Shown: one piece after another, positions 11,936 to 25,139 of the stretch
How positions within the stretch are numbered: position 1 is the first letter of the stretch
Layout of the letters: each line of letters opens with the position of its first letter
Origin: Fasciola hepatica
Lineage: Eukaryota; Platyhelminthes; Trematoda; Plagiorchiida; Fasciolidae
Assembly: GCA_948099385.1 (NCBI GenBank)
Contig: CANUEZ040000070.1
Location: 186,001-250,000, forward strand
Direction: 5' to 3'
DNA length: 64,000 bases
Notes under the pieces: model-generated
Seen by the model: the letters and a program-made list of their open reading frames with translations, nothing else
Told to the model about the DNA's origin: nothing
Database searches by the model: none
Made by a program: the position numbers and the translations under genes

Positions 11936-12059
11936 AAGCCTGGAGGTAGCTGAGACGAATCGTGGTAGCATTCGTCCTTGATTTCAGAGGAACTGCAGTC
12001 TGTGTGCTAATGCACAGACAAGCCGAACAAGCATCGACACTTCAGTTAGTTGTTGTTGA

Positions 12060-13310
12060 CAAGTACAAAATCTTCCCGCCGAACTGGACATAGGTGATTT
12101 TTCTGTGGATACATCGTAAAACGGGAGCAGTTTGGTAATAAATGATTTTCGTAATCCATATCAGTGGGCTTGGTTTCGACTTATTGTTTCTGAAGGAAAC
12201 AAGCCTTTTCATGCTGATGAACTATAAACCGACGTGTAAGTTGATTCTTAAAGAGATAATCTTCTGAATAAAAAGTTCAAAAACTATCAGTAAACTGAGT
12301 AGAAAGGGCAAACGTGACAAGAGTTCTGTGCTTTTTTTCGGGTCGTTCCACTATATTCAAAGGAATAATTCATGCATGAAAGTCGCTTCATTCATAGAAG
12401 CAGAATAATAGGGGTACAAAAGCAGTCACTTGGCTATGCCGCAGCATCATGAAACTTATGATTGAGGGAAATGGTCTCTTGCCTACTGAAGTCTGACTTA
12501 ATTTATCAAAAGCTTTTGCAGAGCAACCCATCACGATATTGATTTGTAAATTCACCGACATTGCACAACATAATTCGTGTCCCAACAACTGATCACCATG
12601 TACTCCCGACATTACGCTAAATGTACGCCTCACATAAAAACAGATTGTTTTGCGTAAAATTCCGCCTGCTGATCACTGACTACTTTTGAACAAAGAACCT
12701 AATATATACACAAAAAGCTCATTCCATTCGTATTTATTTGTGAAATGAAGTTTACATTGGATTCAATTGGTAAGCTCCTATTCATGGATGCGGGCGCATC
12801 GAGTGCATCTGCAAAAATGCTACCATTATTTTTATTGGGAAACGCAGCTTATAGAATACAGCTGAACTGTACGTAGCTTCAAGTATTGCACTGTCCACGT
12901 ATCTCATGACAAACATTGCCATGGAAATCTGTCACCACGGATTGGACTACACAATTTGGGGTTCTTTCACCACCCACAGCGAAAGCAACCTCGTTCGAAT
13001 AAGACGACTCCACCGCGTGTTCAAATATTGTGAATGAAAACTTTAACTTGGTAGCTCTGTGTAAGAAACTTCTTTCAAAGTCATACGTTTCGAAGTTTTT
13101 ACTCCGAAGGCCATGAATATCAAATAAAGGCGAGAAAGAGCGAATTTTCTAAATCCTCTTCACATACCTGTGAAGAGATGATCTCCAAAACAGGTAGTGA
13201 AAGTCTCTGTGTTCTTAAGCCGTTTCATTATTATGGGTATTTCCCTGAAACACGTTGCATTTCACGGATACTGGAAAATTACCAAAAATATGTAGGCCAT
13301 CGATAATCTT
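12060..13310. other. Unassigned stretch
   Basis: No recognised gene or repeat. An 81-codon minus-strand frame at 12388-12633 has no motif I know. Confidence 0.45.
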
Positions 13311-13314
13311 CGAT

Positions 13315-14059
<745 letters not shown>

Positions 14060-14060
<1 letters not shown>

Positions 14061-17000
14061 ATTTCATCATTTCCGTTGGCGTCACCAGTAACTTCACGCA
14101 AACCGTCACCTTTATCAAGACGAACCTGTCGTCGGCCTGTTAGGAGAGAAAATGAATTTGAGTTCACCGTTTAATCGATCCACTGTTTTGTTTGTCTATC
14201 GAAATAAAGGTTTTACGACAAAGTTTCTTTTTTCATCAAGGTTTAGGCATTCATGTCAGTTTATTCTCATTTCTGTATTTTTTCCTTCCCTATGAGAACC
14301 TGGAGCGAATTTCATTTGAATTAATTTTGCTTCTGTGTAAAAGAATAAAATGGCGAACTGCGGCCACTTAAGAATGACGTAATATAGTTGATAGCGCCCA
14401 AATAATCGTAAATGCCGTGGCCAATTTGTCCCTAGAAAGATGGAAATAATGGTTCGGATGGAAGATCTTCAGAACATTGGCTTGTTCGGGGAGAAACTTG
14501 ACCGGTCACGCATTACATTTCATTGTAAGCTCGGTAAAACAATAAGCGATTGGTTTTACCATCTTCTTCTATACTCATCCGCCGAAGGGAGGAGCTTGGA
14601 TGCACGCATTGCTCGAAAAATATGTTAACTTTGTCCCCCCCCCCCTCTACCCCTCTCCTTCTCCCCAAGAAACCAACCTATTCACGGTCAGACATGAAAG
14701 AATACTGACAAGATTGACTGCACACGAAGTACTTTCATGTCTACTGTCAAAGAGTGGCAAATCGAATGGATTATGTGCCTAGTTTGTACCATAAACCAGA
14801 ATAACATCCTTCACCAATGGAAGCTGTATTTTCTAATTTGAATATGACCGGAATTTATGGCTCTCGCCAAAATGAGAATGAACCACAACAATGTTTTCTT
14901 ATTTGTTTGCAATTCTGATTTCATTCATTCGAGACGCATTTTTCCATATGTGTTTTGACTATGCGCATGAAGTGCGTCGGCCCATTTCTTTTCGGTTATC
15001 CTCCATTGTCCGACAAAATCTTGACCCAGTTTGTGCTGGAAGCAGTTCGCAATTGAATAAATTTATTTCCAGTAATCCAATTCTGTCCTAGTGGAATAGA
15101 AAATGGCTAAATAAATGGTGGGAAATTACGAGGGTTTGCTGTGCCCGCTTAGTGATTTGAATAGGGCTGTTCGATCGAGTTACCATTTATTGCTGAGGCG
15201 TAAACGGTCATCCGCGGGTTACTGGACGAGTAAACAAATGGACACAGTTTGTTTTGTTTACATTTTTCCCAAAGGTTCGTGACTGGCTTGTCTTAAGCTA
15301 TCATTCGACGAACATTTAGTCACTTTTGGATACCAAATATTATGTGTAAATCTGTCCCAAACCAAAAGATGATACCCGAACCATGGGTTTAGGCTATTTT
15401 AGTAACAGCAGGTTCTGTAAGTAGCTCAGTTCTATCGAGTGCATAGGTGCTTGTATTCCTGAGCATATTTAATTGAAAAGGCTTTCACGAGGTGCTCGCA
15501 TTTTACATAGTTCGTATTCTAGGTATTCTATTCTCAATTCATTGGAAAGTTTATCCAATGAAAAAGGATATATTTGCTGTAATTAATGACCGTCAACGAT
15601 ATGTAAACATTTGAAAGCTGGTAATCTCCGTAATACGTGGTTTATTTGACGTTTATGGATTATTTTACTGTAATTCGAGATTCTCTCTTTACCAACTTTT
15701 CAATCATTTAGAACTCATTATTTGTGATGAAGGAGCCTCAGATCCCACTTTATTTCCATGATTTTTTTCTACCAGGGAAATATCATTGAAGACTTTCTTC
15801 GGACTATTCAAGCTTCAGTTGGTTAAAAGCTGAAGGCGTAATCTCGGACAATCGCAATGCTATTTTTCGCCAATAACGTACGCTTTCTTACAACGAAAGG
15901 ACTTTCAAATGTCCTTGACGAACTCGAAGTTATCCGGTACTAATTCAAGTTAGAATCGTGAGCCTTGCCGTTTTTCAAATGCATTTCGGGATTTGGTAAT
16001 TATACTCCCTTCTCATCGTCATCGCACTTTACTGGTCGCATAATCCTCCTGCTGACCGTATTTATTCCTGAGCTTTTAACTAACATGCAAGACTATCAAA
16101 TCCGAGACTTTTCTAGACTGTCCAGGATCAAAAGTAATAACAAAGTGATTATTTCTGATAAAAGTGTGAGTTTTTCATGAAAAGGGGTGGGTTGGTATTG
16201 TTTATGTTCCAATAAACGTGACTGTAGTTGATTAGAGGCCAATGATTTCCCAGTACAGGTGGCTGTCTTTTCAGACGCCACTAAAAGTCATCTCACTGAG
16301 ATGTTGCTTTCATCGGCGGACTACCCCGAAATGATCAGTTTAGTAGGAAGGAAACTTGGCAGCACAGAGCAATCATTGTGCCACGTGGATTTGTAGATCA
16401 ATAGCTGTGATGCTGTTTGCTTAAAATTGTAAGCGTGCTTTTAGTTCCTAATTGACTCTTTGTAGAAAATACGCAATAAACTGAGATTATCATCCGTGAT
16501 CCAATTTATATTAACAGCGGGTGCATTGATTTTTCATCTCAGAAACCGAGGCCGTCCGGATAACCTCTGCTAATCTGTCATGAGTCAATGATTCAAGACG
16601 CAACTTTTGTTAGCAATTCGCCACTCGTGATTTTTAAACGATATGTGAAACTGTAGGGAAGGCCGTTCCTGCGGTTGGACGTAGAATGTTAAATACGGGA
16701 GGCTACTCGTTAAACAAATCTGTTAAGCTTACAGGCTGACGAGTTTGGGATAAACTTTGCACGCATATTCTGTTCATTAAGGAGGGTACTGATTAGAGTA
16801 TGGCTAATGGCGGTCAATTTTGGTGAAGAAACCGTGACGATTGAACCGAGCCGTTTACGGCGCTGTAGGTATCCTGGCAACGAATGATTCAAGGACCCCC
16901 TTATTTCACGGGCTAGAAACCAAAAGATTTGGGCTTGCTAACCGAACTTCTTTTTTGCATTGGCTTCGGACATTTGGTTGAAATAATGCAGGAGGATTTT

Positions 17001-17215
17001 CCGTTTTCTCTGACCAATAATCCTCGTGCCAATAATATATTATGTTAGTACTTTTCAAAGCCGACTGGACCACGTTTACCCGTGTACTGTTTGCACCAAT
17101 AGCAAGTGACTGACAAGGCTAGTCTAGTGATTAGAACCAGAACAATTGCTGTGTAACGTTAGAACAGCGGCTGCTTGTTACTGATCATTCAGTTGCGTTA
17201 TTCAAATCGGGATGG
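14060..17215. other. Unassigned stretch
   Basis: No named gene or repeat is supported. A C-rich tract is at 14633-14675. Several 60-73 codon frames lack motifs and overlap open frames on the other strand. Confidence 0.45.
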
Positions 17216-17221
17216 TCGCAT

Positions 17222-17294
17222 CTCATTAGCTCAGTTGGTCAAGCGTCTGCTCGGTAAGCAGAATGTCACGGGTTCAGTTCCGGTTCGCGGCGTT
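17222..17294 (+). tRNA. tRNA-Thr(GGT)-like sequence, probably pseudo or a SINE head
   Basis: Box A TAGCTCAGTTGG (17227-17238) is a perfect match to the Pol III consensus, and box B GGTTCAGTTCC (17271-17281) is close to it. The anticodon arm is a perfect 5-bp stem (TCTGC/GCAGA) around the 7-nt loop TCGGTAA, giving anticodon GGT. Against a functional tRNA: position 33 is C instead of the near-invariant T, the D-stem has a C-A mismatch, the T-stem pairs poorly, and the acceptor strands are not complementary. It was either inserted as a retrocopy or decayed in place. Confidence 0.5.
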
Positions 17295-17299
17295 GAACT

Positions 17300-17936
17300 T
17301 TTGGATGGGGAAAACGGAAGATTTATTTGTAGTTTGCAAAGCGATGTGCCATCCTGAACACAAAAGATGAAATGAAACCAAATGTTTATCTTTCCACCGC
17401 AAAATCTTTGCTGAAGGCACGGTAAGCAAGATGAAAGGGGAATTTTCTAAAAGATTTAGGGACAAAACATTTGTAGCCGGTTTCACTACAAACTGTGGTA
17501 TCATGTTAGCAGAAAGCCCGTGTATTCTACGTCCCCAATGGTTCTCAGACTTCGGAAAATTGTCGCAATAGAACATCTTGCTGGATTATGAGTATAGTTG
17601 CTTCTTTGTCAAACATACGACAGACAATTTGTTTTATGCATTCTCCGAAGAAAACTCCATTTTCCAAAACAAAATACAAGCAGAGCACACACCTATTGAT
17701 TCTTTCGACAGAACCTAATGCGGAAGGCACAATATGCTGAACATTGGAAGAGTGTCATTGGACGATAGTTTCCAACGAATCTCTTGTTCAAGTTTCACAA
17801 AGGTCAGTTTGTATTCTTTAATTTTCGCCTGGGTGCCTGTTGGAGTAATCACTTGCTGATGACTTGAAAACTGGGTTTGAATCTCACTACTTGCGCAATA
17901 CATTCTAAAACTTCTGTACGTGGAAAATCACAAGCC

Positions 17937-17938
<2 letters not shown>
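17300..17938. other. Unassigned stretch
   Basis: Nothing recognised. A 100-codon minus-strand frame (17274-17576) overlaps the tRNA-like sequence and has no motif. A box B-like TTTGAATCTC lies near 17874, with no matching box A. Confidence 0.4.

Positions 17939-17940
<2 letters not shown>

Positions 17941-18027
<87 letters not shown>
17941..18027. repeat. (AT)n microsatellite, about 43 units
   Basis: Uninterrupted TA dinucleotide run of 87 bp. It is self-complementary on each strand and can extrude as a hairpin. Confidence 0.97.
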
Positions 18028-18029
<2 letters not shown>

Positions 18030-19880
18030 TTTCATCCATGAATCACGCACATACTGAACCTTCATCCGTCATCAGGTGCATAAGAAGGCGTATTGATCTT
18101 ACCAAAAGTTCAGCTGGCTGAAGATAAGGTTTTACCCAAGAGTTTTCACTCAATGCTGTTCTGAAAAGTTGTAGTAATAAGCTCTGTCTAAAGGAATGGA
18201 CATCCCTTGATACTGTACCTAGTAAGAAGGCTTTTCGTGTATCATGCCGGTTACAAGAAAAGACAATTTGCTGAAACCAAACTACTCACTATATTGCAAC
18301 TTTGCGTTGCTGTAGTTGACTTATTCCGTGTAACGACTCGCGCAGTCAAGTGCAGGCACAACCCACAACAAGTAACTTGGAGATATAGAGTTTCAAAGGA
18401 AACCGAAAACCTTCCAGGCACGTCCAATTTGCGGAGCACAGTTTTAGGTGCACTGTCTACAGTCGTCCTCCGCCGTGTACATTTGTGAACATTTCTTTCT
18501 GGATTTGTCTGAAATAGGGTCACTGGAAACCGATAGAAAACTGACCATTATGAGAAGTCTTCCTTACCCTCGTGTTCACGTGAAAGACACAGTAAGCTGA
18601 AGAGCATCACGTTTCCCGTTGAATTGAGAGAAAACGTGGTCAGCTACCCCACACTCTCGCGCTTAGCGAAATGATTCCTTTGGAAGGAACCCTGAAATCA
18701 GATTAAACCTGTTCACATAACTGACCCTCTTTGAATTATACAACTGAAAGCTTTCCGTTGCAAGCTGCATGTAACGAGATGGACTGTGCACTTGGGCATT
18801 TGTGTGAAGCATAAATGTTAATAGGCATCGCCAGACAATCTGATGGGCGCTGATTTAAAGTTGGAAATTCGATTGGGAAGTTTCTATTCAGACCACAAAA
18901 CTGTACACGGTGTAAGCCATGAAATGTAGAGAAATAAACAGCACATTTAGTGACCGCTTTGAGAGTATACCAAGATTACAGATTATGCCAGAGTGCGAAT
19001 GAAAAGTACTTTCTTTCTATTGAGTACGTTTTCTATTAGTTTTCTAAATGGTATCATAACAAATGGTTCAAATATCAGATTCCTTATAAACCATTGTTAA
19101 AAATGCCACTTCTAGGACGACCTGCGAGTAGTTGAAATTTTTCTGATGCATAAGCCGGAAGCTCATAGGCTGATAATCGCCAGAAATTTTTTAATGATAT
19201 TCATTTCTTCCCTTATTCTGTATGCGAAATATTCGGGTATTTCTGGAAAGAGGTTGCGGCTACTGAGACGCTGCCAAATAGGAAAGCGACCGGTGAAGAC
19301 AGGAATCAAACCTATGTCGCAAAGATTCAAAGTCCAGGGTAATGAATGTTTGACCACTGTCGACTGCAAAACGCCAAGATGAATAACAGATAAAAATAGT
19401 AGTGGTAGAATTTACCACATCCCATCCGGAGTATTTCCCCTTTTTTGAAGTGTTGTCCACATGTGTGTTTAGCGGAAAGAAACATAGTCAGTGCAAATAC
19501 TTTTAAGGGATACTAATATTATCCTTCGTCTGGACTAAAAGTTCACCCCTGACCTTAGGCCCCCAGAAAAATTGCTTTAAGATAAGAGGTTCACGTAGGC
19601 CTTCCTCTTTAACTTTTCACTAGGTATCTTGTAGCTCAACGACCAACTCAACAAAGGTAGGCTCACCGGATACAAATTTGTTTTACTTCAAACGCATGCA
19701 ATCGAGGTCAGGATCATTTCAGCAGAGTCCGAATAACAGTCATTTTGTCTCCACGAGGATTCAAATGGTTGCATTATAAACAAACCAAACTTGCTTTACC
19801 TTAGCTAACAGAAGAGAGATAAAATTATGATAATCCACCGGAACGAACCTCTGTGGCAGACGTGGCTTCGTAAACGACAA
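18030..19880. other. Mostly unassigned; one tRNA-like scrap on the minus strand
   Basis: At about 19375-19280 on the minus strand there is a possible tRNA-derived scrap, with AGTGGTCAAAC (box A region) followed by GGTTTGATTCC (box B-like, near 19318-19308). At 18207-18523 both strands are open for about 90 codons without recognisable motifs. The rest shows nothing. Confidence 0.35.
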
Positions 19881-20330
19881 CACATTCAGTTGTACTATCC
19901 AGTCAAATCATGGTGACGCAAAGAGACTCAGTGGGCCAAAACTGTCTCGATGATCCATCTGACGGGATCTGTAAATAGGCATTGGCAAGATCCATCTTGG
20001 AGAACATGCCTCTTCAACCTAAGCATTTAAACGAATTCTCTGAATCGTATGTCTTTAATGTACATCTTCTGTGTTTAGAATTGAGAGTCAGTCTGAAATC
20101 ACAAACTCTCGACCATATCCTATCGCTATCATAAAGGCGACAACAGGGTTGCCAATGAAGACAGATGAAATCTCCCCCTCAACTGCACACTGACCTCAGC
20201 TTCAGAAATGTCTTTTACCGCATTCCATACCGTAGTTCTCGTCTTTAAAGAACCCTGAATCACCGTCCACCACCAGTTTGGACGGTTGCTTTTCTGTGGC
20301 CCCTTTTGCGTGATAGTGTTCATTGTTCAA
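19880..20330 (-). mobile_element. Ty3/Gypsy-type LTR retrotransposon RT relic
   Basis: On the minus strand near 20012-19930 the translation reads GMFSKMDLANAYLQIPSDGS, followed by SRQFWPTESL. This is the diagnostic motif A neighbourhood of Ty3/Gypsy reverse transcriptases (usual form FSKLDLxxAYxQI), including the catalytic aspartate. The upstream piece (GNPVVAFMIAIGYGREFVIS, near 20160-20100) matches the preceding strand only loosely and sits in another frame with stops. No LTR, primer-binding site or polypurine tract is visible, so this is an internal fragment. It lies immediately beside LINE relic 2 in opposite orientation. Confidence 0.6.
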
Positions 20331-20389
20331 CACAGGAATTTCGTTAGTATTTACTGAGTAACTAGACACACACAGAAACGATGGGTATC

Positions 20390-22480
20390 TGCATCCTCAG
20401 TTGCACTTTTAGATGTGCGCGGATTGATTCCTCCGGATTCCAGATACGATGAGGCACGGAGATACCTTAAACACCAACTGATTCGGAACCTGAGAAAAGG
20501 TCGTGAGCAGTGGTGGATTGCGAACTGTAGGCGGATGTAAAAAGCTGCGCCAATTGAAAACAGCCACAATCTTTTCCTTTTCACTTGACAAACCAGTCCA
20601 TGTAAACCAGGCGCCAGCGAATTAATCAAAGAAGTGAACGGCTCACTGATTCAAACTAAGGAATGTCGTCTAATTTACTGGGCGGAGCATTCCGAGATGC
20701 AGTCTAATTGGCATTTATCCTCGCCATGTTTGTTCACTAGCGCAATGGGTACAGCTCTTCTTGTAGATAACAGTCCTCCACCAGAAACGGAGGCTCTTCA
20801 TGAGATAAGCTATCTTAAACAATATAAGGCTGCTGAACCGGACCGGTTGGCTTGTCGACTTTCAAAGACGGTGGCCCAGCGTTTCTACTGGATTTGGCGA
20901 AACTCCTTGGTTTGATATGGAAGAAAGAACAAGTTCCAAAGAGTTGGTGTGAATCGGTGGTCGTATCGATTTATAAGAAAAGCGGCTAGTCCTCCTGTGA
21001 AAATAACAGGGGAATAAGTCTGGTTAGCAATGCATCCAAACTGCTTGCTGGTATTATTCTCCACCGCTTATCTAATGCTCGCGAACAGTGCTCGCGCGAG
21101 AAACAAGTTGGGTTCATATCTGGTGGAGGTTGTATTGATCACATCTTTACTTTTCGACAAATTTTAAAACATAGGCACACCTTCCGTGGGTCCAAGATCT
21201 CCATTTTTCTTGATCTTAAAGCAGCCTTCGACTCAGATGACCGAACAGTACTGTGGCGCTTTCCCTTGTTGGAGGGTGTACCAGAGAAATTCATTCCTAT
21301 CGTAAAATCCCCTAACAATAATAGTTGAAGCCGAGTTTGGGCTTACGGTGATCTTCCGCCCGAGTTCACCACAAGAAGTGGTGTACTTCAGGGCTACCAC
21401 CTCTCTCTTTTTTTCCTTAACTTTGTGACTGATATGATTCCAGAGACCGTACTTTTGTCGGGTGAGAATAGTGGCACTGAACTTTGGCCGGAAGGAAAGG
21501 TATCAGACCTTGAGTATGCTGACGATATAGATGTTTTAAGTGAAGACGCAGGTAAGTTGCAAGCTTTTCTAGGCAGCTTGACGGATTGCTTTTAATGTTC
21601 GGTACACGTTTTGCACCTTCAAAGTGCAAGATGCTGCTGTAGGACTGCGTTGGTCCAACCTCAAACCTTCCAGTGTCTGGGGAGACGATGAACCTGGTAG
21701 ACAAATTCTGTTATCTTGGGAGCTGCATTTCACCCGGAAGTGGGATATCGGATGAAGTGTCTCTGCGTATACAGAAGGCTCGTTTGGGATTTGCCAACCT
21801 GAGTCATTTAGGGTATCGACATTACATTCGTTTACCTACCAAGGGTCGAGTGTACACTGCAGCGGTCAGGCCCGTGCTTCTGTGTGGTTCGGAGAAATGG
21901 TCACTGCGGGTGGAGGACATACGGAGACTGTCGGTATTCGGTCACTGATGTCTTCGTAGTATTGCTCGAATCTGGTGGGAACACCGTGTGAGCGATATTG
22001 ACGTTCGGTAGTAAGTTTTGGGTTCAAGGATCAAATCATTAGATGAAACCCTTAAGCTCACCATTCTAAGATGATTGGGACTTGCTACGCATGTCCGCAG
22101 GCGTGATTCTTCGGTGCACAGTGTTTTCAGAGGCGGGTACCAGTGGGAGGATGAGTAAGGGTGGTCAGTCCATGACATGGAACAAATATATTAAAAACCC
22201 AACTACTGGACTTGGCCTTGTATGGCATGTTGGACCTCCTGGGGGGGATCCAAGAACCTCCCCCCCCCCACACACAGTGGTTAGGTACGTTAGGGGATAT
22301 GGCTAGGTGCGGTGATCATTTGAGCTCTTGCATTCACAAACTTTCTTCATCCAATGATGTAGTTCTCCTCCTACTCCTTTCATTTTCTTTCCTCCGTCGT
22401 ATTATTTTCTTTTGAGGTTGCCGCTAGGAGATAGCAACCAAAGCCACGGCATGGTAATAGTTGTCTGAATAGAACAGAAC
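20390..22480 (+). mobile_element. RTE-type LINE relic 2 (linker to 3' tail)
   Basis: Plus strand. It begins in the endonuclease-RT linker (near 20455: LKHQLIRNLRKGREQWWIA) and continues through RT fingers (20634-20915), palm with the intact motif C EYADDID at 21512-21532, and the post-RT block (21673-22020: CYLGSCISPGSGISDEV, VYTAAVRPVLLCGSEKW, RRLSVFGHRCLRSIARI). A C-rich and pyrimidine-rich 3' region follows, to about 22480. It lacks the endonuclease, so it is 5' truncated, and has many stops and frame changes before motif C. It carries more of the C-terminus than relic 1. The post-RT block is characteristic of RTE elements in trematodes. Confidence 0.75.
20634..22020 (+). pseudogene. Broken LINE RT and C-terminal region, YADD intact
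   Basis: The first open piece (20634-20915) holds WAEHSEMQSNWH and EALHEISYLKQYKAAEPDRL, equivalent to the RT finger region that normally ends AxGPD. The palm is scattered over frames: TTRSGVLQGYHLSLFFF (motif B) near 21370-21415, and KVSDLEYADDIDVLSEDAGK (motif C) near 21500-21555. The C-terminal frame of 91 codons (21673-21948) stops at FGH but reads on in frame +2. The catalytic box is unmutated, unlike relic 1, although the surrounding frame is destroyed. Confidence 0.7.
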
Positions 22481-24210
22481 AGTGTGTTGGTAAGTATACC
22501 TTTAGACTGCGAATAACATTCGAACCCTAGGTGCAAGAGCCTAACCTCGAAACAAACAATTTCACAGATGCCCAACCACATGCCTCATGCGATAAATTTG
22601 ATTTACATTCACCGCAAAGATAAAGTCGACTTTCCATAGCTTCACGCACACGTGTATCTGGCTAGTGAGCCCCGCGTGAAATTCTAGATAAAACCTCTAC
22701 CGTGTCTACGATAAATGAATTTAACAAGCCAGAGCCAAATTTAAGCTGTTTTTGGATGAACTACTGACCATGACGTAAAACATGCAAAATGATACTCGAG
22801 TGTCATCTCTGAAAACCTGAGAATCGGTTATATTACCGTTGATCTTCCTAATGCGTCCCATACAGAGCCTAGCAAAACAAATAAGTGAAAAGCATACGTA
22901 ACTCGCCCCGTGTAAAACGTGGGCCACGAGATCCAGCCTTTGACCTCACCGGATCATCGGACTTGATAATAGGTTGACTGTGGTCCGTTGAAAGTGGAAC
23001 GTGGAATTCTGTGATGATGTCGAACTGAGTGGTTTTCAATGGCTGCTATTATGTCGTCAAACAGTTTTCAAATAGTACAACCTTCTCTAAAAGTGGAATA
23101 TTTTTCGGCAGCAGCGTTTGCAATTCATTGTGATTCATGCCAAAGAACAAGCGATCTCTTGATAGTGTTTGTAGTTGATTTCCGAAGGTGCTTTCAACTG
23201 TTAACATCTCTGGAAAGTAATCATTCGGACCGCAAGTCAAAAGGTAAAATTTCCCACCCTCAGTAGCTTAGAAACTAATCGGTAAAACATGTTGCAGGCG
23301 AACTTTCCATTTCTTTAAACAAAACCGTTGATGGTGGTCTGGAAAATAACAGATTCCACATCAACGACTATAGTTCACGGTCATCAATAGTGAGAAAACA
23401 TTTGCTGCTCGGTTTTCTAATTTGAATTCAGCCCGAGACGTTCACTGGATTCGTCATTCTCAGTAGCCCTGGAGTGCAACTTTCTGAGCTCGATAACAGA
23501 GAGTTTCATGTAATGACGCTGATTGTATAATTTTCTCTCGTGCACATCTTGATAAGCTCGTTCCGGAGCGAGTTCATCGCGGTCCATCTGAGATAAATCC
23601 TACACGAGGTGTATAAAGAAATAACGATATCAGAATCGAGACTGACAACAAAAGAAGCCCTCTCTAGAATGGTTTTATCAATGATAGCAATCCTTAGCAG
23701 TGCTTCCCCATCAAGATAAAAATGTGACTCAAATCTAGAATCCATGATTAGGCGTCAAGCAAGCCCTATAAATACATTATATTAGACAATAGACAAAGTA
23801 ATGTAGGGATAAAATAAAGTCCATTTTAACACGATCCTCTCTTTTCCTCAACAAGCCATCTGTATTTTTTCGCTTTATTCCTTCTAACGGAAGATATTTT
23901 GTGGTGCAAACGGGAACCAACTTAAATTACTTCCTGAACACGAAAAACTTGGAGTTATTGTTAATATGAAACTAGTTAGGCACTGAAAAATATAATTTGC
24001 CGATCATATCATGGATATGTATTGTTTACAAGAAGAATTTTTCCCGTCACGCACTGTGATCCACTACAAGGAAGTTGGTCCGGATGAAGGAGAGCAGATA
24101 AGTAAACATGATAAGGAGAGTCAAAATGAGTTGAATGAATTATAGATTGCATTACAAAATAAATCAGTTCAGATTCCATCTACCTTGACAATTTCCCTGG
24201 ATCAGTATGC
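22480..24210. other. Mostly unassigned; tRNA-like scrap at 22505-22595
   Basis: On the minus strand 22595-22505 reads CATGTGGTTGGGCATCTG (box A-like) and then GGGTTCGAATG (box B-like), about 45 nt apart. This is a plausible tRNA-derived remnant just after LINE relic 2. Nothing else is recognised. Confidence 0.35.
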
Positions 24211-24211
24211 T

Positions 24212-24214
<3 letters not shown>

Positions 24215-24282
<68 letters not shown>
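24215..24282. repeat. (CA)n microsatellite, 34 units
   Basis: Perfect CA run. It is followed by a short alternating CG/CA stretch (cgcgcacgcgcg) with Z-DNA-forming potential. Confidence 0.97.
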
Positions 24283-24285
<3 letters not shown>

Positions 24286-25032
24286 TCGCGCACGCGCGCT
24301 GAAGCGCACCTGTGCGAAATTCATTTTTAGCTGATTCTAAGGAAATCAACCCTAAGATTATCGACCCTTGTGATAATCTAAAACAGTGTAGATAAAAAAA
24401 GTAGAAAAGAAGAGCATAGACAGGAAAATCAATCTAGGAAAAATCTATGCTTCGAAAGCAGGGTTCTCTCGCTTCCATTGTATAACAGAATGACCACAGA
24501 AATCATCAAAATCCCGAAGTGTTTTGAACCAGGCTGTCGACGTAATAACAGTCCAAAGAGGTTTCTCCACAGTAGAATTTAGCATACTCTACCACGGTTT
24601 ACTAATGGGAAGCTAATAGGGACGATGGCATCTATCATCCGCCTCACAGTTTGCATTTTTGCACAAATATTCAACCCTAAGGATGAGAATGATAATACTT
24701 AACTTCGCTTTTTTCGTTTTGTATGCTGTTGTGATGCAGCTCTGCAAAGATAAGGTCACAGTCAGTTGAAGACTGATGAAAGAGAAGTAGCTGGTGACTG
24801 CAGGATTCAAAACGGGCACTTACGGAGTTGAGATTTGGGCTTTGGACGCCATTAAATCGACGGATAATCATAATGAACAAATCACGATGAACTTACAGCC
24901 AGTTGCTTCTCCAAAGTTGTAAGTGCTAGACCTATCACGGTAGTATTAGAAGAAAATTAAACGGACCTCCTGTCTTTTCCGGTATGAGTAGTATGGCATT
25001 TTATCTGGATGATAGGACAAAATTTCCCCGGA

Positions 25033-25076
25033 AGCACAAGGCCGATTTCGCGGTTATTGCCGCTCATCAGATATGC
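25033..25076 (-). ncRNA. Hammerhead-like catalytic core in family-P copy 1
   Basis: Minus strand: GCATAT (25076-25071), CTGATGA (25070-25064), a perfect 4-bp stem II GCGG/CCGC with a 6-nt loop, GAAA (25049-25046), TCGGCC, TTGTGC (25038-25033). Stem I GCATAT/TTGTGC has five of six pairs, including one wobble. The expected cleavage triplet GUC reads GCC: U16.1 is lost, which should block cleavage and stem III closure. The downstream bases TGTGCTTCCG line up with TGGTGCTTCCG after the SINE-H ribozyme, suggesting common ancestry. Confidence 0.5.
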
Positions 25077-25139
25077 GTACCCGGTACTCTTCCGACCAAT
25101 CATCCTTATACTCGAGCTCTCCACAGTTGGTTTATAGCT

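Larger units (their letters stand above)
10090..12010 (-). mobile_element. RTE-type LINE relic 1
   Basis: A non-LTR retrotransposon on the minus strand, truncated at both ends. In order it holds the C-terminal half of the APE-type endonuclease (11922-11332), the endonuclease-RT linker (11330-11040, with GQWWIAECREVEKAA), RT fingers (11020-10790), RT palm (10818-10309) and part of the post-RT block (10318-10090, SDEVLSSLEKVRLAFANLS). The same linker and post-RT blocks occur in LINE relic 2, so both belong to one family or close relatives. The post-RT block breaks off where relic 2 continues with RVYTAAVRPVLL. The missing endonuclease start implies 5' truncation. Confidence 0.75.

Noticed and set aside
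17850..17885. CTGATGA followed by GAAAAC, with a box B-like site
   Set aside because: Only three bases separate the two motifs, so no stem II can form; the Pol III box A is absent.
24164..24349. Cys-Val repeat frame over the CA array, and the Leu-Ser repeat frame over the GA array at 42689-42895
   Set aside because: Both are translations of dinucleotide repeats.
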